The position numbers and the translations under genes are program-made. Shown piece after piece: positions 15,366 to 24,689 of a stretch of 64,000 nt of DNA (the first letter of the stretch is position 1; each line of letters starts with the position of its first letter). The DNA is from QVMG01 sp032073245 (GTDB taxonomy: Bacteria; Bacteroidota; Bacteroidia; Bacteroidales; Tannerellaceae). The notes beneath the pieces are model-generated. The model did not search any database, was not told the DNA's origin, and saw only the letters and a program-made list of their open reading frames with translations. Location: contig DAMANX010000007.1 in NCBI GenBank assembly GCA_032073245.1, positions 62,001 through 126,000 of the forward strand, given 5' to 3'.

Positions 15366-17219
15366 ATGGCAGAACTAAAAGAGAAACTTTTCTCAGAATT
15401 CCCTCCAATCTCGACTGAAGAATGGATGGCGAAGATCACGGCTGACCTGAAAGGGGCTCCGTTTGAGAAAAAGCTTGTTTGGAGAACAAGCGAAGGATTC
15501 AATGTAAATCCTTTCTATCGTGCAGAAGACATCGAAGGTATGAAGACGGTAACGTCTCTCCCCGGTGAATTCCCTTATGTTCGCGGAACAAAAAAGGACA
15601 ACGACTGGAAGGTACGCCAAAACATTGACGTTACTGATTTCAAAGCAGCGAACACTAAGGCTCTTGATTTATTGAACAAGGGAGTAACTTCGCTCGGTTT
15701 CCATTTCAAAGGAGACGATGTTTCGGCAGAAAACATCGCGGCGTTATTGAAAGGAATTTGTCCTGAATGTGTGGAGTTAAACTTCAAAACATGCAATGGT
15801 AAGGTTGAACAACTGATCGGTATATTGACAGAGTATATCAAAGGTTTGGGAGCCGATGTGGAAAAATGTTTTGGTTCGGTAGGTTATAATCCGTTCAAAA
15901 AGCCATTGGTAAAAGGGCGTGCAATGGATAGCTGGGTAGAACAGGCTTCTGCTGTACTGAAAGCCGGACAGGCATTGCCAGGTTACAGAGTATTGGCAGT
16001 TGACGCATGCCAGCTGAACGATGCCGGAGCTTATATCACTCAGGAATTGGGATATGCATTGGCATGGGGTAATGAGATCGTTGCCAAATTGACTGAAGCA
16101 GGTTTCTCTGTTGATGAAGTAGCCAAAAAGATAAAATTCAACTTTGGTATCAGTGCCAACTATTTCATGGAAATTGCAAAATTCCGTGCCGCACGTTGGT
16201 TGTGGGCTGAAATTGTAGCCGCTTACAAACCAGAGTGCGATTGTGCTTGTAAAATGGAAGCTCAGGCACAAACTTCGGAATGGAATATGACATTATATGA
16301 TGCGCATGTAAACTTGTTGCGTACACAGACAGAAGCTATGTCGGCTGCAATAGCCGGTGTGAATTCTATCACCGTAACACCGTTTGACGTGACGTATCAG
16401 ACTCCGGATGATTTCTCGGAACGTATTGCACGTAACCAACAACTGTTGTTGAAAGAAGAATGTCATTTCGATAAGGTTGTTGACCCATCGGCAGGTTCTT
16501 ATTATATAGAAGTGTTGACCACTTCAATTGCTGACGAAGCCTGGAAGCTATTCCTCGAAGTAGAAGAAAAAGGTGGATTCTATGCAGCAGCTAAATCCGG
16601 TGAAGTACAAAATGCGGTAAATGCATCGGCTGGTGCCCGTAAGAAAGCGATTGCTACCCGTCGGGAAACTTTGCTGGGAACCAATCAATATCCAAACGTT
16701 ACGGAAACAGCTGCCGGAAAGATAAAAGATGGTGCTGATTGTGGTTGCGGATGTAGCTGCGAACCTGAATTTACGGCTCTTGACTTTTCTCGTGGTGCTT
16801 CCCAATTTGAAGCGCTTCGCCTGGCAACAGAAAAGAGTGGTAAAACGCCGAAGGTATTTATGTTGACAATCGGTAATCTGGCAATGCGCCTGGCACGTTC
16901 TCAGTTCTCCGGTAACTTCTTTGGTTGTGCCGGATACAAGATTATCGATAACTTAGGATTCGAAACCGTAGAAGCTGGTGTGGAAGCTGCTATGAAGGCA
17001 GGTGCCGAAATAGTGGTATTATGCTCAAGTGATGACGAATATACAGAATTGGCTCCAGCCGCTTACAAAGCTCTGAACGGAAGAGCAGCGTTTGTTGTAG
17101 CAGGTGCTCCTGAATGTATGGACGACCTGAAAGCTCAGGGTATTACTGAATTCATCAATGTAAAGAGCAACGTGCTCGAAACATTGAAAGCATTCAATAT
17201 TAAGCTTGGGATACAATAA
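15366..17219 (+). CDS. mutA: Methylmalonyl-CoA mutase small subunit
   Basis: This 617-residue protein matches the small, non-catalytic subunit of the heterodimeric mutase: a TIM-barrel part (FNVNPFYRAEDIEGMKTVTS; NYFMEIAKFRAARWLWAEIV; VDPSAGSYYIEVLT) and a C-terminal flavodoxin-like domain (KVFMLTIGNLAMRLARSQFS). As expected for MutA, that domain lacks the DxHxxG cobalamin motif found in MutB. With MutB it interconverts succinyl-CoA and methylmalonyl-CoA in the propionate pathway. Two Cys clusters stand out: CDCACK at about residue 290 and DCGCGCSC at about 457-464, in the linker between domains. The partner gene is separated from it by a GxxExxY element of about 480 bp. Confidence 0.93.
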   Translation: MAELKEKLFSEFPPISTEEWMAKITADLKGAPFEKKLVWRTSEGFNVNPFYRAEDIEGMKTVTSLPGEFPYVRGTKKDNDWKVRQNIDVTDFKAANTKALDLLNKGVTSLGFHFKGDDVSAENIAALLKGICPECVELNFKTCNGKVEQLIGILTEYIKGLGADVEKCFGSVGYNPFKKPLVKGRAMDSWVEQASAVLKAGQALPGYRVLAVDACQLNDAGAYITQELGYALAWGNEIVAKLTEAGFSVDEVAKKIKFNFGISANYFMEIAKFRAARWLWAEIVAAYKPECDCACKMEAQAQTSEWNMTLYDAHVNLLRTQTEAMSAAIAGVNSITVTPFDVTYQTPDDFSERIARNQQLLLKEECHFDKVVDPSAGSYYIEVLTTSIADEAWKLFLEVEEKGGFYAAAKSGEVQNAVNASAGARKKAIATRRETLLGTNQYPNVTETAAGKIKDGADCGCGCSCEPEFTALDFSRGASQFEALRLATEKSGKTPKVFMLTIGNLAMRLARSQFSGNFFGCAGYKIIDNLGFETVEAGVEAAMKAGAEIVVLCSSDDEYTELAPAAYKALNGRAAFVVAGAPECMDDLKAQGITEFINVKSNVLETLKAFNIKLGIQ

Positions 17220-17229
17220 TAAGAAGAAT

Positions 17230-17262
17230 TAAACACAGAGACACGGAGAACACGGAGTTTTT
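17230..17262 (+). repeat. Left terminal inverted repeat of the GxxExxY element
   Basis: AAACACAGAGACACGGAGAA and the following CACGGAGTTTTT form an arm of about 32 bases whose reverse complement returns at 17675-17707 with few changes. The same sequence forms the gene-less hairpins at 1585-1659 and 5108-5174. Confidence 0.88.
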
Positions 17263-17278
17263 AATTATTATATAAAAA

Positions 17279-17668
17279 ATGAACAGAGAATGGTATGATA
17301 CGGTTTGTAACTCAATTGTTGGTGCGGCTATTGATGTGCACCGAGAATTAGGTCCCGGTTTACTGGAATCAGTTTATGAAGTTTGTATGATGAAGGAATT
17401 AAGGTCCCGTGGTTTAGCTGCTGTTAATCAGGTGAGTTTGCCGATTAGATACAAAGGAGATTTGTTGGATAAGAACTTTTTTATTGATATCTTGGTTGAA
17501 GACTCGATTATAATAGAATTGAAATCTGTTGAGGATATATTGAAGATTCATGAAGTTCAATTACTTACATACCTTAAATTATCAAATAAGAAGTTAGGCT
17601 TACTTATAAATTTTAATGAAGCATTACTAAAACAAGGGATACGTAGAAGAATCAACGGAGAGCTATAA
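17279..17668 (+). CDS. GxxExxY protein (PD-(D/E)XK nuclease-like family)
   Basis: The 129-residue protein holds the family signature GPGLLESVYE (G-x-x-E-x-x-Y, about residues 25-34) after IVGAAIDVHRELG. A nuclease-like core follows, FFIDILVEDSIIIELKSVE, where D, E and K fit the PD-(D/E)XK pattern, then VQLLTYLKLSNKKLGLLINF. The family is widespread and of unknown function. It sits between mutA and mutB, 59 bp after the first and 53 bp before the second, in the same direction, and is enclosed by inverted repeats (17230-17262, 17675-17707). I infer an insertion into the mutAB operon. Whether the protein acts on its own repeats, like a RAYT, is a hypothesis. Confidence 0.88.
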   Translation: MNREWYDTVCNSIVGAAIDVHRELGPGLLESVYEVCMMKELRSRGLAAVNQVSLPIRYKGDLLDKNFFIDILVEDSIIIELKSVEDILKIHEVQLLTYLKLSNKKLGLLINFNEALLKQGIRRRINGEL

Positions 17669-17674
17669 AAAAGA

Positions 17675-17707
17675 AAAACTCCGTGTCCTCTGTGTCTCCG
17701 TGTTGAA
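17675..17707 (-). repeat. Right terminal inverted repeat of the GxxExxY element
   Basis: AAAAACTCCGTGTCCTCTGT followed by GTCTCCGTGTTGAAT is the reverse complement of the left arm with a few substitutions. It ends 14 bases before the mutB ATG at 17722, so it occupies the position where mutB's translation signals would lie. Confidence 0.88.
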
Positions 17708-17721
17708 TAAAAAATAATATT

Positions 17722-19869
17722 ATGCGACCAGTTTTTAAGAATATAGATATAAAGAATGCCGGATTCGTGGCCACAAACGGTGCGGAATGGGCAAAAGAAA
17801 ATGGAATACAAGCGGATTGGAAAACACCCGAGCATATCGAAGTGAAATCCGTTTATACAAAAGAAGACCTGGAAGGCATGGAGCATTTGAACTATGCTTC
17901 TGGTTTGCCTCCTTATCTGCGTGGCCCATATAGCGGTATGTACGCTATGCGCCCATGGACAGTCCGTCAGTATGCCGGATTCTCTACAGCTGAAGAATCA
18001 AATGCTTTCTATCGCCGTAACCTGGCATCCGGACAGAAAGGGCTTTCAGTGGCCTTTGACCTTGCTACACACCGCGGATATGATGCCGACCACGAACGTG
18101 TGGTAGGTGACGTAGGTAAAGCAGGTGTATCTATCTGTTCACTGGAAAATATGAAAGTTTTGTTCGATGGTATTCCATTGAATAAGATGTCAGTTTCCAT
18201 GACAATGAACGGTGCCGTACTTCCTGTATTGGCTTTCTATATCAATGCAGGGTTGGAACAAGGCGCTAAGTTGGAAGAAATGGCAGGAACTATCCAGAAC
18301 GATATCCTGAAAGAATTCATGGTACGTAATACCTATATCTATCCACCCGAATTCTCCATGAAGATCATCGCTGATATCTTTGAATATACATCGCAAAAGA
18401 TGCCTAAGTTCAACTCTATCTCTATCTCAGGTTACCACATGCAGGAAGCCGGTGCAACAGCAGATATCGAGATGGCTTACACATTGTGCGACGGTATGGA
18501 ATATCTTCGTGCTGGTATCAATGCAGGAATAGATGTGGATGCATTTGCTCCGCGTCTGTCGTTCTTCTGGGCTATCGGTATGAACCACTTTATGGAAATT
18601 GCCAAGATGCGTGCTGCACGTATGTTGTGGGCGAAGATCGTAAAGAGTTTTGGGGCTAAAAACCCGAAATCATTGGCATTGCGTACGCACAGTCAGACTT
18701 CAGGATGGTCGTTGACCGAACAGGATCCTTTCAATAACGTAGGACGTACCTGTATCGAAGCTATGGCCGCAGCATTGGGACACACTCAATCACTCCACAC
18801 CAACGCATTGGATGAAGCAATTGCTTTGCCGACGGACTTCTCTGCACGTATTGCTCGTAATACTCAGATCTATATCCAGGAAGAAACTCAGATCACAAAA
18901 GAGATCGACCCATGGGCAGGTTCCTACTATGTAGAAACATTGACCAATGAATTGGTACACAAAGGTTGGGCGTTGATCCAGGAAATCGAAAGCATGGGCG
19001 GTATGGCAAAAGCTATCGAAACCGGCCTTCCAAAACTGCGTATCGAAGAAGCTGCAGCACGTACACAAGCACGTATCGACTCACAGACACAAACAATCGT
19101 TGGTATCAATAAATATCGTTTGGAAAAAGAAGATCCGATTGATATTCTTGAAATTGATAATACAGCTGTACGTCTCGAACAAATCGAACGTTTGAACGAA
19201 CTGCGTGCAAAACGTGATAACGAAGCCGTGAAGAAAGCATTGGCTGAAATTACAGAATGTGCACGTACAGGAAAAGGTAACTTATTGGAGTTAGCTGTAA
19301 AAGCTGCCGGTTTACGTGCTTCATTGGGAGAAATCTCCGATGCATGTGAGGAAGTAGCAGGACGTTATAAAGCAATCATCAGAACTATATCAGGCGTGTA
19401 TTCATCAGAAACAGGTAAAGATGCAGACTTCCAGAGAGCCACTGAACTGGCTGCAGAGTTTGCGAAGAAAGAAGGCCGTCAACCACGTATCATGATCGCT
19501 AAGATGGGTCAGGACGGACACGACCGCGGAGCAAAAGTAGTAGCAACCGGATATGCCGACTGTGGATTCGACGTGGATATGGGACCTTTGTTCCAGACTC
19601 CTGCCGAAGCTGCCCGTCAGGCTGTAGAAAATGATGTGCACGTAATGGGTGTATCTTCATTGGCTGCCGGTCACAAGACTTTGGTTCCTCAGGTAATTGA
19701 AGAACTGAAAAAACTGGGACGTCCGGATATCATCGTTATTGCCGGAGGAGTTATCCCTGCACAGGACTATGACTTCCTGTACAAAGCAGGTGTAGCTGCT
19801 ATCTTTGGCCCGGGAACATCTGTTGCCAAAGCAGCTGTTCAGATGTTGGAAATCCTTTTGGATGAATAA
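17722..19869 (+). CDS. mutB: Methylmalonyl-CoA mutase large, catalytic subunit
   Basis: At 715 residues this is a full-length MutB. The N-terminal arm and TIM barrel bind the CoA ester (YAMRPWTVRQYAGFSTAEES; LSVAFDLATHRGYDAD; RTHSQTSGWSLTEQDP). The C-terminal cobalamin domain carries GQDGHDRG with the axial His (about residue 600), then SSLAAGH and AGGVIPAQDYDF. Catalysis is the adenosylcobalamin-dependent rearrangement between succinyl-CoA and methylmalonyl-CoA. mutA is upstream but displaced by the GxxExxY element, so co-transcription must read through its inverted repeats. A clear intrinsic terminator follows at 19892. Confidence 0.96.
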   Translation: MRPVFKNIDIKNAGFVATNGAEWAKENGIQADWKTPEHIEVKSVYTKEDLEGMEHLNYASGLPPYLRGPYSGMYAMRPWTVRQYAGFSTAEESNAFYRRNLASGQKGLSVAFDLATHRGYDADHERVVGDVGKAGVSICSLENMKVLFDGIPLNKMSVSMTMNGAVLPVLAFYINAGLEQGAKLEEMAGTIQNDILKEFMVRNTYIYPPEFSMKIIADIFEYTSQKMPKFNSISISGYHMQEAGATADIEMAYTLCDGMEYLRAGINAGIDVDAFAPRLSFFWAIGMNHFMEIAKMRAARMLWAKIVKSFGAKNPKSLALRTHSQTSGWSLTEQDPFNNVGRTCIEAMAAALGHTQSLHTNALDEAIALPTDFSARIARNTQIYIQEETQITKEIDPWAGSYYVETLTNELVHKGWALIQEIESMGGMAKAIETGLPKLRIEEAAARTQARIDSQTQTIVGINKYRLEKEDPIDILEIDNTAVRLEQIERLNELRAKRDNEAVKKALAEITECARTGKGNLLELAVKAAGLRASLGEISDACEEVAGRYKAIIRTISGVYSSETGKDADFQRATELAAEFAKKEGRQPRIMIAKMGQDGHDRGAKVVATGYADCGFDVDMGPLFQTPAEAARQAVENDVHVMGVSSLAAGHKTLVPQVIEELKKLGRPDIIVIAGGVIPAQDYDFLYKAGVAAIFGPGTSVAKAAVQMLEILLDE

Positions 19870-19891
19870 TTGACGAACAATCCTATAAAAT

Positions 19892-19928
19892 AAAAAGAGG
19901 CTGTCCAATCATTGGATAGCCTCTTTTA
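19892..19928 (+). terminator. Intrinsic terminator after mutB
   Basis: AAAAAGAGGCTGTCCAAT pairs with ATTGGATAGCCTCTTTTA across a one-base centre and is followed by a T-rich run. It lies 22 bases after the mutB stop and works in both directions. Confidence 0.85.
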
Positions 19929-19934
19929 TTTAGT

Positions 19935-20152
19935 AAGGTGTTCCAAAGTCCCGAAGGGACAAAATCTTGGTAGCCCGTTGCTTTAGCATCGGGTTAGAAA
20001 GAAGATCTCCCATTGCGAACGTGCCGAAGGTACGTGATTGGTATTCAATTGCATACCTTCGGCATGCATTTTATTGGGTGTGTATTCTTAATCCCGAAGC
20101 TAAAGCAACGGGCTACCAAGATTTAGTCCCTTCGGGACTTTTGGAACACTTC
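19935..20152. repeat. Large nested palindrome (TTCCAAAGTCCCGAAGGGAC arms)
   Basis: The outer arms are 19935-19960 (AAGGTGTTCCAAAGTCCCGA and on) and 20126-20152. A second pair inside, CTTGGTAGCCCGTTGCTTTA and AAAGCAACGGGCTACCAAG, surrounds a third, GTGCCGAAGGTACG / CATACCTTCGGCATGC. It lies between mutB and a convergent lipoprotein gene. The middle module recurs as the outer arm of the repeat at 57.2 kb. Confidence 0.88.
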
Positions 20153-20158
20153 ATCCGC

Positions 20159-20995
20159 TTATTCTTCCGGAGCTAAAAAAAGATTTACATCCAGAAAGCT
20201 AACTTTATAGTCTATAGTTGCTTCAGTTATACCTGAATCGGGATATTTATTCTGTATTCTTTGAGTTACGTCTTGAGTCAGAACAATATTCTCATAATAA
20301 TCAGAATCCAGTGCTTTTGTACTGAGCCATTCCGGCCTGAAAAATTGATAAAAAGATTGGACGCTACTGCTCTTGCCGCCTGTTATCCGGAACAGATAGG
20401 CTTCATTATCTATTTTAATCTCTATAGAATTGTCATTGTCAATCTTCCCGAATTTAAAAGTTCCTTTTGCTATATAATGCTTGCCATCCAGATGCTCATC
20501 TTTACTTTTATACATATAAAAACTTTTGGCTTCATTTTTCTGCATTATAAAAGTATTGGATAAGGTAAATAAACCTTCCGCTTCTACCTGTTCTTTTGTT
20601 AATGGTGATTTCCCGGAATCTTGTTTAGTATTTGCATCTATGCTAAGTACTCCATGAGCCATATATGGGTCAACTACTGCCAGGGTAATAGACTTTTGCA
20701 TATCCTCGCCGTAGGCAGTGAAAGTAACTTCTCCCTTTGAATGAGCTATGATATTATAATAAATACTCTTGTCAAGAGAGCTGATTTGCTCTTCCAATGT
20801 AGCTATAGACTCATCGGACGATTTTATTATGTAATTACCGGTACCACCTTTAATGGAAAGGGATTGAATAACTCCCTCTCTCATAATCTGTTTTCCGGTA
20901 CACTCTAAGTTAAAGCCGTTATCATCATCATCGCTACATGAGGAAAATGTATAACTCAACGAAATCAATAGGGATAAGAAAAATAAGTGTTTCAT
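20159..20995 (-). CDS. Predicted lipoprotein of unknown function
   Basis: The 278-residue protein begins MKHLFFLSLLISLSYTFSSC, a lipoprotein signal with Cys20, followed by an Asp-rich linker (SDDDDNG). The mature part has an Ig-like opening (GGTGNYIIKSSDESIATLEE) and a C-terminal beta-rich half. I start at 20995, where the signal begins; an ATG at 21031 would add 12 unlikely residues. A TATATTTG -7 box lies at 21019-21026 on this strand. It belongs to the many Bacteroidota surface lipoproteins with no known role. Confidence 0.72.
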   Translation of the reverse strand: MKHLFFLSLLISLSYTFSSCSDDDDNGFNLECTGKQIMREGVIQSLSIKGGTGNYIIKSSDESIATLEEQISSLDKSIYYNIIAHSKGEVTFTAYGEDMQKSITLAVVDPYMAHGVLSIDANTKQDSGKSPLTKEQVEAEGLFTLSNTFIMQKNEAKSFYMYKSKDEHLDGKHYIAKGTFKFGKIDNDNSIEIKIDNEAYLFRITGGKSSSVQSFYQFFRPEWLSTKALDSDYYENIVLTQDVTQRIQNKYPDSGITEATIDYKVSFLDVNLFLAPEE

Positions 20996-21105
20996 ATTGT
21001 AGTATGGTTTATTATGAACAAATATAGACATTCCTTGAAACTCAATCTATAATTAAACTTTTATTATTCTTTTGTAACATTCAAATTATTAGGAGGACGA
21101 ATGGT

Positions 21106-22731
21106 TTAGTATATAAAGTCTTCTTCTTTATATCTTTTCTTTCCTTCTGAATAATCCCATAGTACCTTTTTTATCTTTTCAGCAGTAAGTTCTCCAACTT
21201 TCATGCCGAACCAGTACGGGCGATCTTCAGGGGCTCCCAGATAGGCTGCACGCCGTTTCATCTCTTCTACAAATTCATCAGTGAATATCTCGTATAATAC
21301 ATAATCGTGCATTTCTTCTTTCAACGGCTGCAGAAAAATATAACCATCGAAATTATCTTCATAAGATCCCGAAAGAGGATTGAATTTCATTTCAATAATT
21401 CCATCAAAAGGCTCTCTCCCAAAAGGGCTTCCTTTTAATTTGAATGCCACAGGATTATTCCCTGCCTCTTCCAAAGCGCGGTCAAAGAGACCATCCCGTA
21501 TTAAAGATTGTGACCTACCGGAGTTATCGCCTGCTAGCACATGTTGGAATGTTGTGAACACATCTTTATCCGAAAACCTCTCTACCAACTGAGCTCCTGC
21601 CGAGAGCTCTACTTTTTGTCCCCGAGGTGTGGATGCATAGCCTGGTACATGAGACTTATAGGCATGCCCGCAACCGACTATAAACAAATGATTCCTTTTG
21701 TCCTTTGTCTCTTTCACATGCCTTTCAATCACATTTGCCATGTTCAGGTTCCTGTTCATTTCAAATACCTGTTCAAACTCTTCTTTATTCTGAATCTCAC
21801 TATATGGTATCTGGAAATCAACTAACACCACCTTAAGCCTTTCAGATGCCGCTACCGATTTATTTAATTCCCACAATGCAATCAAAAATTCAAATTCTCC
21901 TTTATCCCACCAGCCATGAGGCTGTTCTTCGCGGAATATCTGTAATAGTAATTCTTTTTCAATCACTTGCTGTTCAAAAAAACGATCCATCACGGGCTGC
22001 ATACGGGAAGGAAGTTCCATAAATACTGTTCCTGTTGTTTTTAAAAATGAAGGCTTCTTTATTACTTTTTTTAGAAGTTCCCAGGAGATACCTTTGCGAT
22101 GATATTCACCATATATTACGATACGGTGGTTAGCCAGTGCATCAAGTAGAAAGTGATCAGGCGTTTGTCCGTTTTTTTTCACATAGTCAACAAAAGGCTG
22201 GGTATCTAACGGAACTTTTTTCAGATGTTCGATAACCTTTGTAACATCTATTGAATGTTCCAGCATCAAAGGAATTCTTTCCCGGCAAGCATCCAGTGTC
22301 ATACCAAGATCCTGCCCGTTATTTACCCATTTTCCATCCTCCAGCCGGCATAAACTGATGTAATATCCTTGTATTTTATCGCTGTAGGTAAGGATGGCAG
22401 CTGCAGAGTCTTTATATACAATCATTTCTGCAATCATTCCGTCTAGCACTTCCTCCTTGAAAGCCTCAGTTCTTTCTTTATCAGGGGCCTTTGGGTCGAA
22501 AATACTTGAAAACTGATATGTCGAAATCTCATTCCATAATCCTTCTTTGCCGGAAGCCATAACATACTCTCTTGAAAGATATGATTTGAGTGGGGTAGTA
22601 AGGTCGATACCTAAAGGGAATTCCCTTACTCTTTTATTGATTACTGTCGTTTTAAAATCATCTCTATTGAGTTGCCCGTAACTATAAGATACAAGTAAAA
22701 AGAAGAATAAGATGAAAGAAATTTTTTTCAT
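21106..22731 (-). CDS. Secreted ChaN/Tiki-superfamily-like protein
   Basis: A signal peptide (MKKISFILFFFLLVSYSYG) precedes about 520 residues. The central part has features of the ChaN/TraB/Tiki fold: HRIVIYGEYHRKGISWELLK early and HLFIVGCGHAYKSHVPGY later, where GE-x-H and G-x-G-H supply the expected metal- or haem-site residues. The N-terminal 150 residues and the C-terminal region (PFDGIIEMKFNPLSGSYEDN) are not recognised. Family members include haem-uptake lipoproteins and putative metalloproteases; which applies here cannot be told. The start at 22731 is set by the signal peptide. A TATATTTG -7 box is at 22767-22774. Confidence 0.6.
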   Translation of the reverse strand: MKKISFILFFFLLVSYSYGQLNRDDFKTTVINKRVREFPLGIDLTTPLKSYLSREYVMASGKEGLWNEISTYQFSSIFDPKAPDKERTEAFKEEVLDGMIAEMIVYKDSAAAILTYSDKIQGYYISLCRLEDGKWVNNGQDLGMTLDACRERIPLMLEHSIDVTKVIEHLKKVPLDTQPFVDYVKKNGQTPDHFLLDALANHRIVIYGEYHRKGISWELLKKVIKKPSFLKTTGTVFMELPSRMQPVMDRFFEQQVIEKELLLQIFREEQPHGWWDKGEFEFLIALWELNKSVAASERLKVVLVDFQIPYSEIQNKEEFEQVFEMNRNLNMANVIERHVKETKDKRNHLFIVGCGHAYKSHVPGYASTPRGQKVELSAGAQLVERFSDKDVFTTFQHVLAGDNSGRSQSLIRDGLFDRALEEAGNNPVAFKLKGSPFGREPFDGIIEMKFNPLSGSYEDNFDGYIFLQPLKEEMHDYVLYEIFTDEFVEEMKRRAAYLGAPEDRPYWFGMKVGELTAEKIKKVLWDYSEGKKRYKEEDFIY

Positions 22732-22926
22732 GGATTGAGCTATTTTGTGGTGAATAAATTCTCCTACAAATATATTCTGTTTATCGCCTCGATCCACTTA
22801 TGTAGAGCATTTTTGGATTTATATTCCCGTTTTTTAAATGCTTGTAAATGAGGCGGATGATTAATGCTTTTTTCAAGAAAGTTTATATTCTACAGAAAAG
22901 AGCTTATTGAGTGGTGAAAATATCAT

Positions 22927-24540
22927 TTATTTAGACAAGAAAACTACTATGTCTTCTTTTTCGTCCATTCCCAGCTTTTGCCGGATAATTGTTTTCCGTT
23001 GGTAGATAGTTTGAAATTTCTGACCTGTAAGTACACTGATCTCCTTTGTTGAAAAGCCTGCTCTTAGAAGGGAGCAGAGCTGAATTTCTTTTTCCGTGAG
23101 TTTCTCTCCATAATGAGAAACTAGATGACTGTGGAAATCTTCATATACAGAATCGATTACCTTGTAAAAATCCTTCCATACCAATATATGATCTGTATTA
23201 ACATCCTTATTGTTAATCATAGATACCTGTTTCAGTAATTGCTGATTTTGAATTGTTGGTGTATTGGCTACGATACGGATAAGTCCTAATTGTTGTAGTA
23301 ATACTTTTTTAGAAAAGATACTTCTCTCGTCATTAGATTCAGATACTTCTCTTAAAAGAGCTTCTAGTACTTCCTGCTTTTCTTCAGCATCAGCCAACAA
23401 TTTCTTTTTTTGTACGATATACCATGCAATCAGGCAACTTATAACAAGGAGTATTATCAATCCCCATGTAATATATTGCAGTATGCGTTGTCTGCTGATT
23501 GTCAGTAAAAGATTTTTTTGTTCCAGCTGGCTTTTTAGTAAAATTTTCTCTTCCAGTATTTTTTGATCCCGGGCAGTCTTCATGTAAAGCGAATCATTAT
23601 ATACCCCCATCTTTCCCCAGTTTATGGGTATACCATGTGCATAATCTAGGACAGCTTGCACAGCCATTAATGAATTGGCAGCCGTTGAATAAAGTTGCAC
23701 TCCTGATTCTCTTAATTTGTTTACATAAAATTGAGCTGAGTCCAATTGTCCCAATGCAATATAATTCCTGGCAATTGATAAATGAGCTGTGTCGCCCAAT
23801 TCAGTCATATTTTCATAATGCCTGACAAGTGCCTCCCTGTATTGCCCCATACTAGTAAGATGATCTGCATGATTTCGCCGTGTAAATTCCAGATACCATT
23901 TATAGCTTAAGTCCTTATATAAATCTACACTTTTCCGGAAATAGTAATCTGCCGAATCTTCCATACCTATTCTTGAATAGTTGATTCCAATAAAATACGA
24001 ATACCCTGGTTCACTCATTGGATTATACCCCATCGCATATCGAGAAAGATTAATCGACTGATAGTAATTTTGTAAATTAAATTCAAAATCAGCCCACGAA
24101 CCATACATATACCCGACAAGCATGCTGTCTCCTTCATTTATACTCAGGTTGATCCCTTCATTAATCATTTTCCGAAAAGCTATGCTATCTTCCCGCCATC
24201 CATAATAGTTAGCCGCTAGTAGATAAGCCATGGGAAGTTTTTTCCGTATATTTCTTTCCTTATAATAATCCCGTGCAAACAGAATCAAAGAATCCTCTGT
24301 CATGGCTTTCCCCAGTTTTAGATGTGCCCGGCTAAGTAGAAAAGCATAGTCTGCTTTATCCGCGGCAGATAATTTTTCCGGGTTTTTTATTTCTGAAAGC
24401 AAATAATAAGTGCTATCGGGATGATTATCAACTACGTTTTCAGCCTCATTCAATATCCACCTGTCCTTGTTTTCTTTAGTGCAGGAGAAATAAAAAAGCA
24501 TACCCGCTATTACAGCTATCCATATTTTTATGTTTCCCAT
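22927..24540 (-). CDS. Membrane-anchored TPR regulator with LuxR-type HTH
   Basis: There are 537 residues. An N-terminal lipoprotein-like signal (MGNIKIWIAVIAGMLFYFSC) leads to about 340 residues of TPR-like helices with repeated Tyr, Ser and Asp (YYLLSEIKNPEKLS; DSADYYFRKSVDLYKDLSY). A transmembrane segment (ILQYITWGLIILLVISCLIA) follows, then a coiled coil and a C-terminal HTH (LTEKEIQLCSLLRAGFSTKE, then ISVLTGQKFQTIYQRKTIIR). Such proteins are common in Bacteroidota and are thought to control transcription from the membrane. The start at 24540 is set by the signal; a TATTTTTG box overlaps the -12 to -5 region, so the mRNA may be nearly leaderless. The target genes are unknown. Confidence 0.82.
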   Translation of the reverse strand: MGNIKIWIAVIAGMLFYFSCTKENKDRWILNEAENVVDNHPDSTYYLLSEIKNPEKLSAADKADYAFLLSRAHLKLGKAMTEDSLILFARDYYKERNIRKKLPMAYLLAANYYGWREDSIAFRKMINEGINLSINEGDSMLVGYMYGSWADFEFNLQNYYQSINLSRYAMGYNPMSEPGYSYFIGINYSRIGMEDSADYYFRKSVDLYKDLSYKWYLEFTRRNHADHLTSMGQYREALVRHYENMTELGDTAHLSIARNYIALGQLDSAQFYVNKLRESGVQLYSTAANSLMAVQAVLDYAHGIPINWGKMGVYNDSLYMKTARDQKILEEKILLKSQLEQKNLLLTISRQRILQYITWGLIILLVISCLIAWYIVQKKKLLADAEEKQEVLEALLREVSESNDERSIFSKKVLLQQLGLIRIVANTPTIQNQQLLKQVSMINNKDVNTDHILVWKDFYKVIDSVYEDFHSHLVSHYGEKLTEKEIQLCSLLRAGFSTKEISVLTGQKFQTIYQRKTIIRQKLGMDEKEDIVVFLSK

Positions 24541-24689
24541 ACTACAAAAATATAAAATAGACTTGAAAACCCTTGGGGAAGTTTTCTTCAATTTAACTAT
24601 AAGCTGAGATAGTGGGCTAAAAAAGAAAGGATGTGTCATATGATTTGACACATCCTTCTTGCTTTTGCATATAAGTAAATTGAAAGTTG

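Noticed and set aside
15777..16271. 164-residue open frame on the minus strand inside mutA
   Set aside because: It is a shadow of the conserved mutase coding frame with no domain or start signals.
17279..17668. GxxExxY gene as an integral part of the methylmalonyl-CoA mutase operon, such as a chaperone
   Set aside because: It does not resemble MeaB-type G-proteins, and the flanking inverted repeats that recur elsewhere point to insertion.
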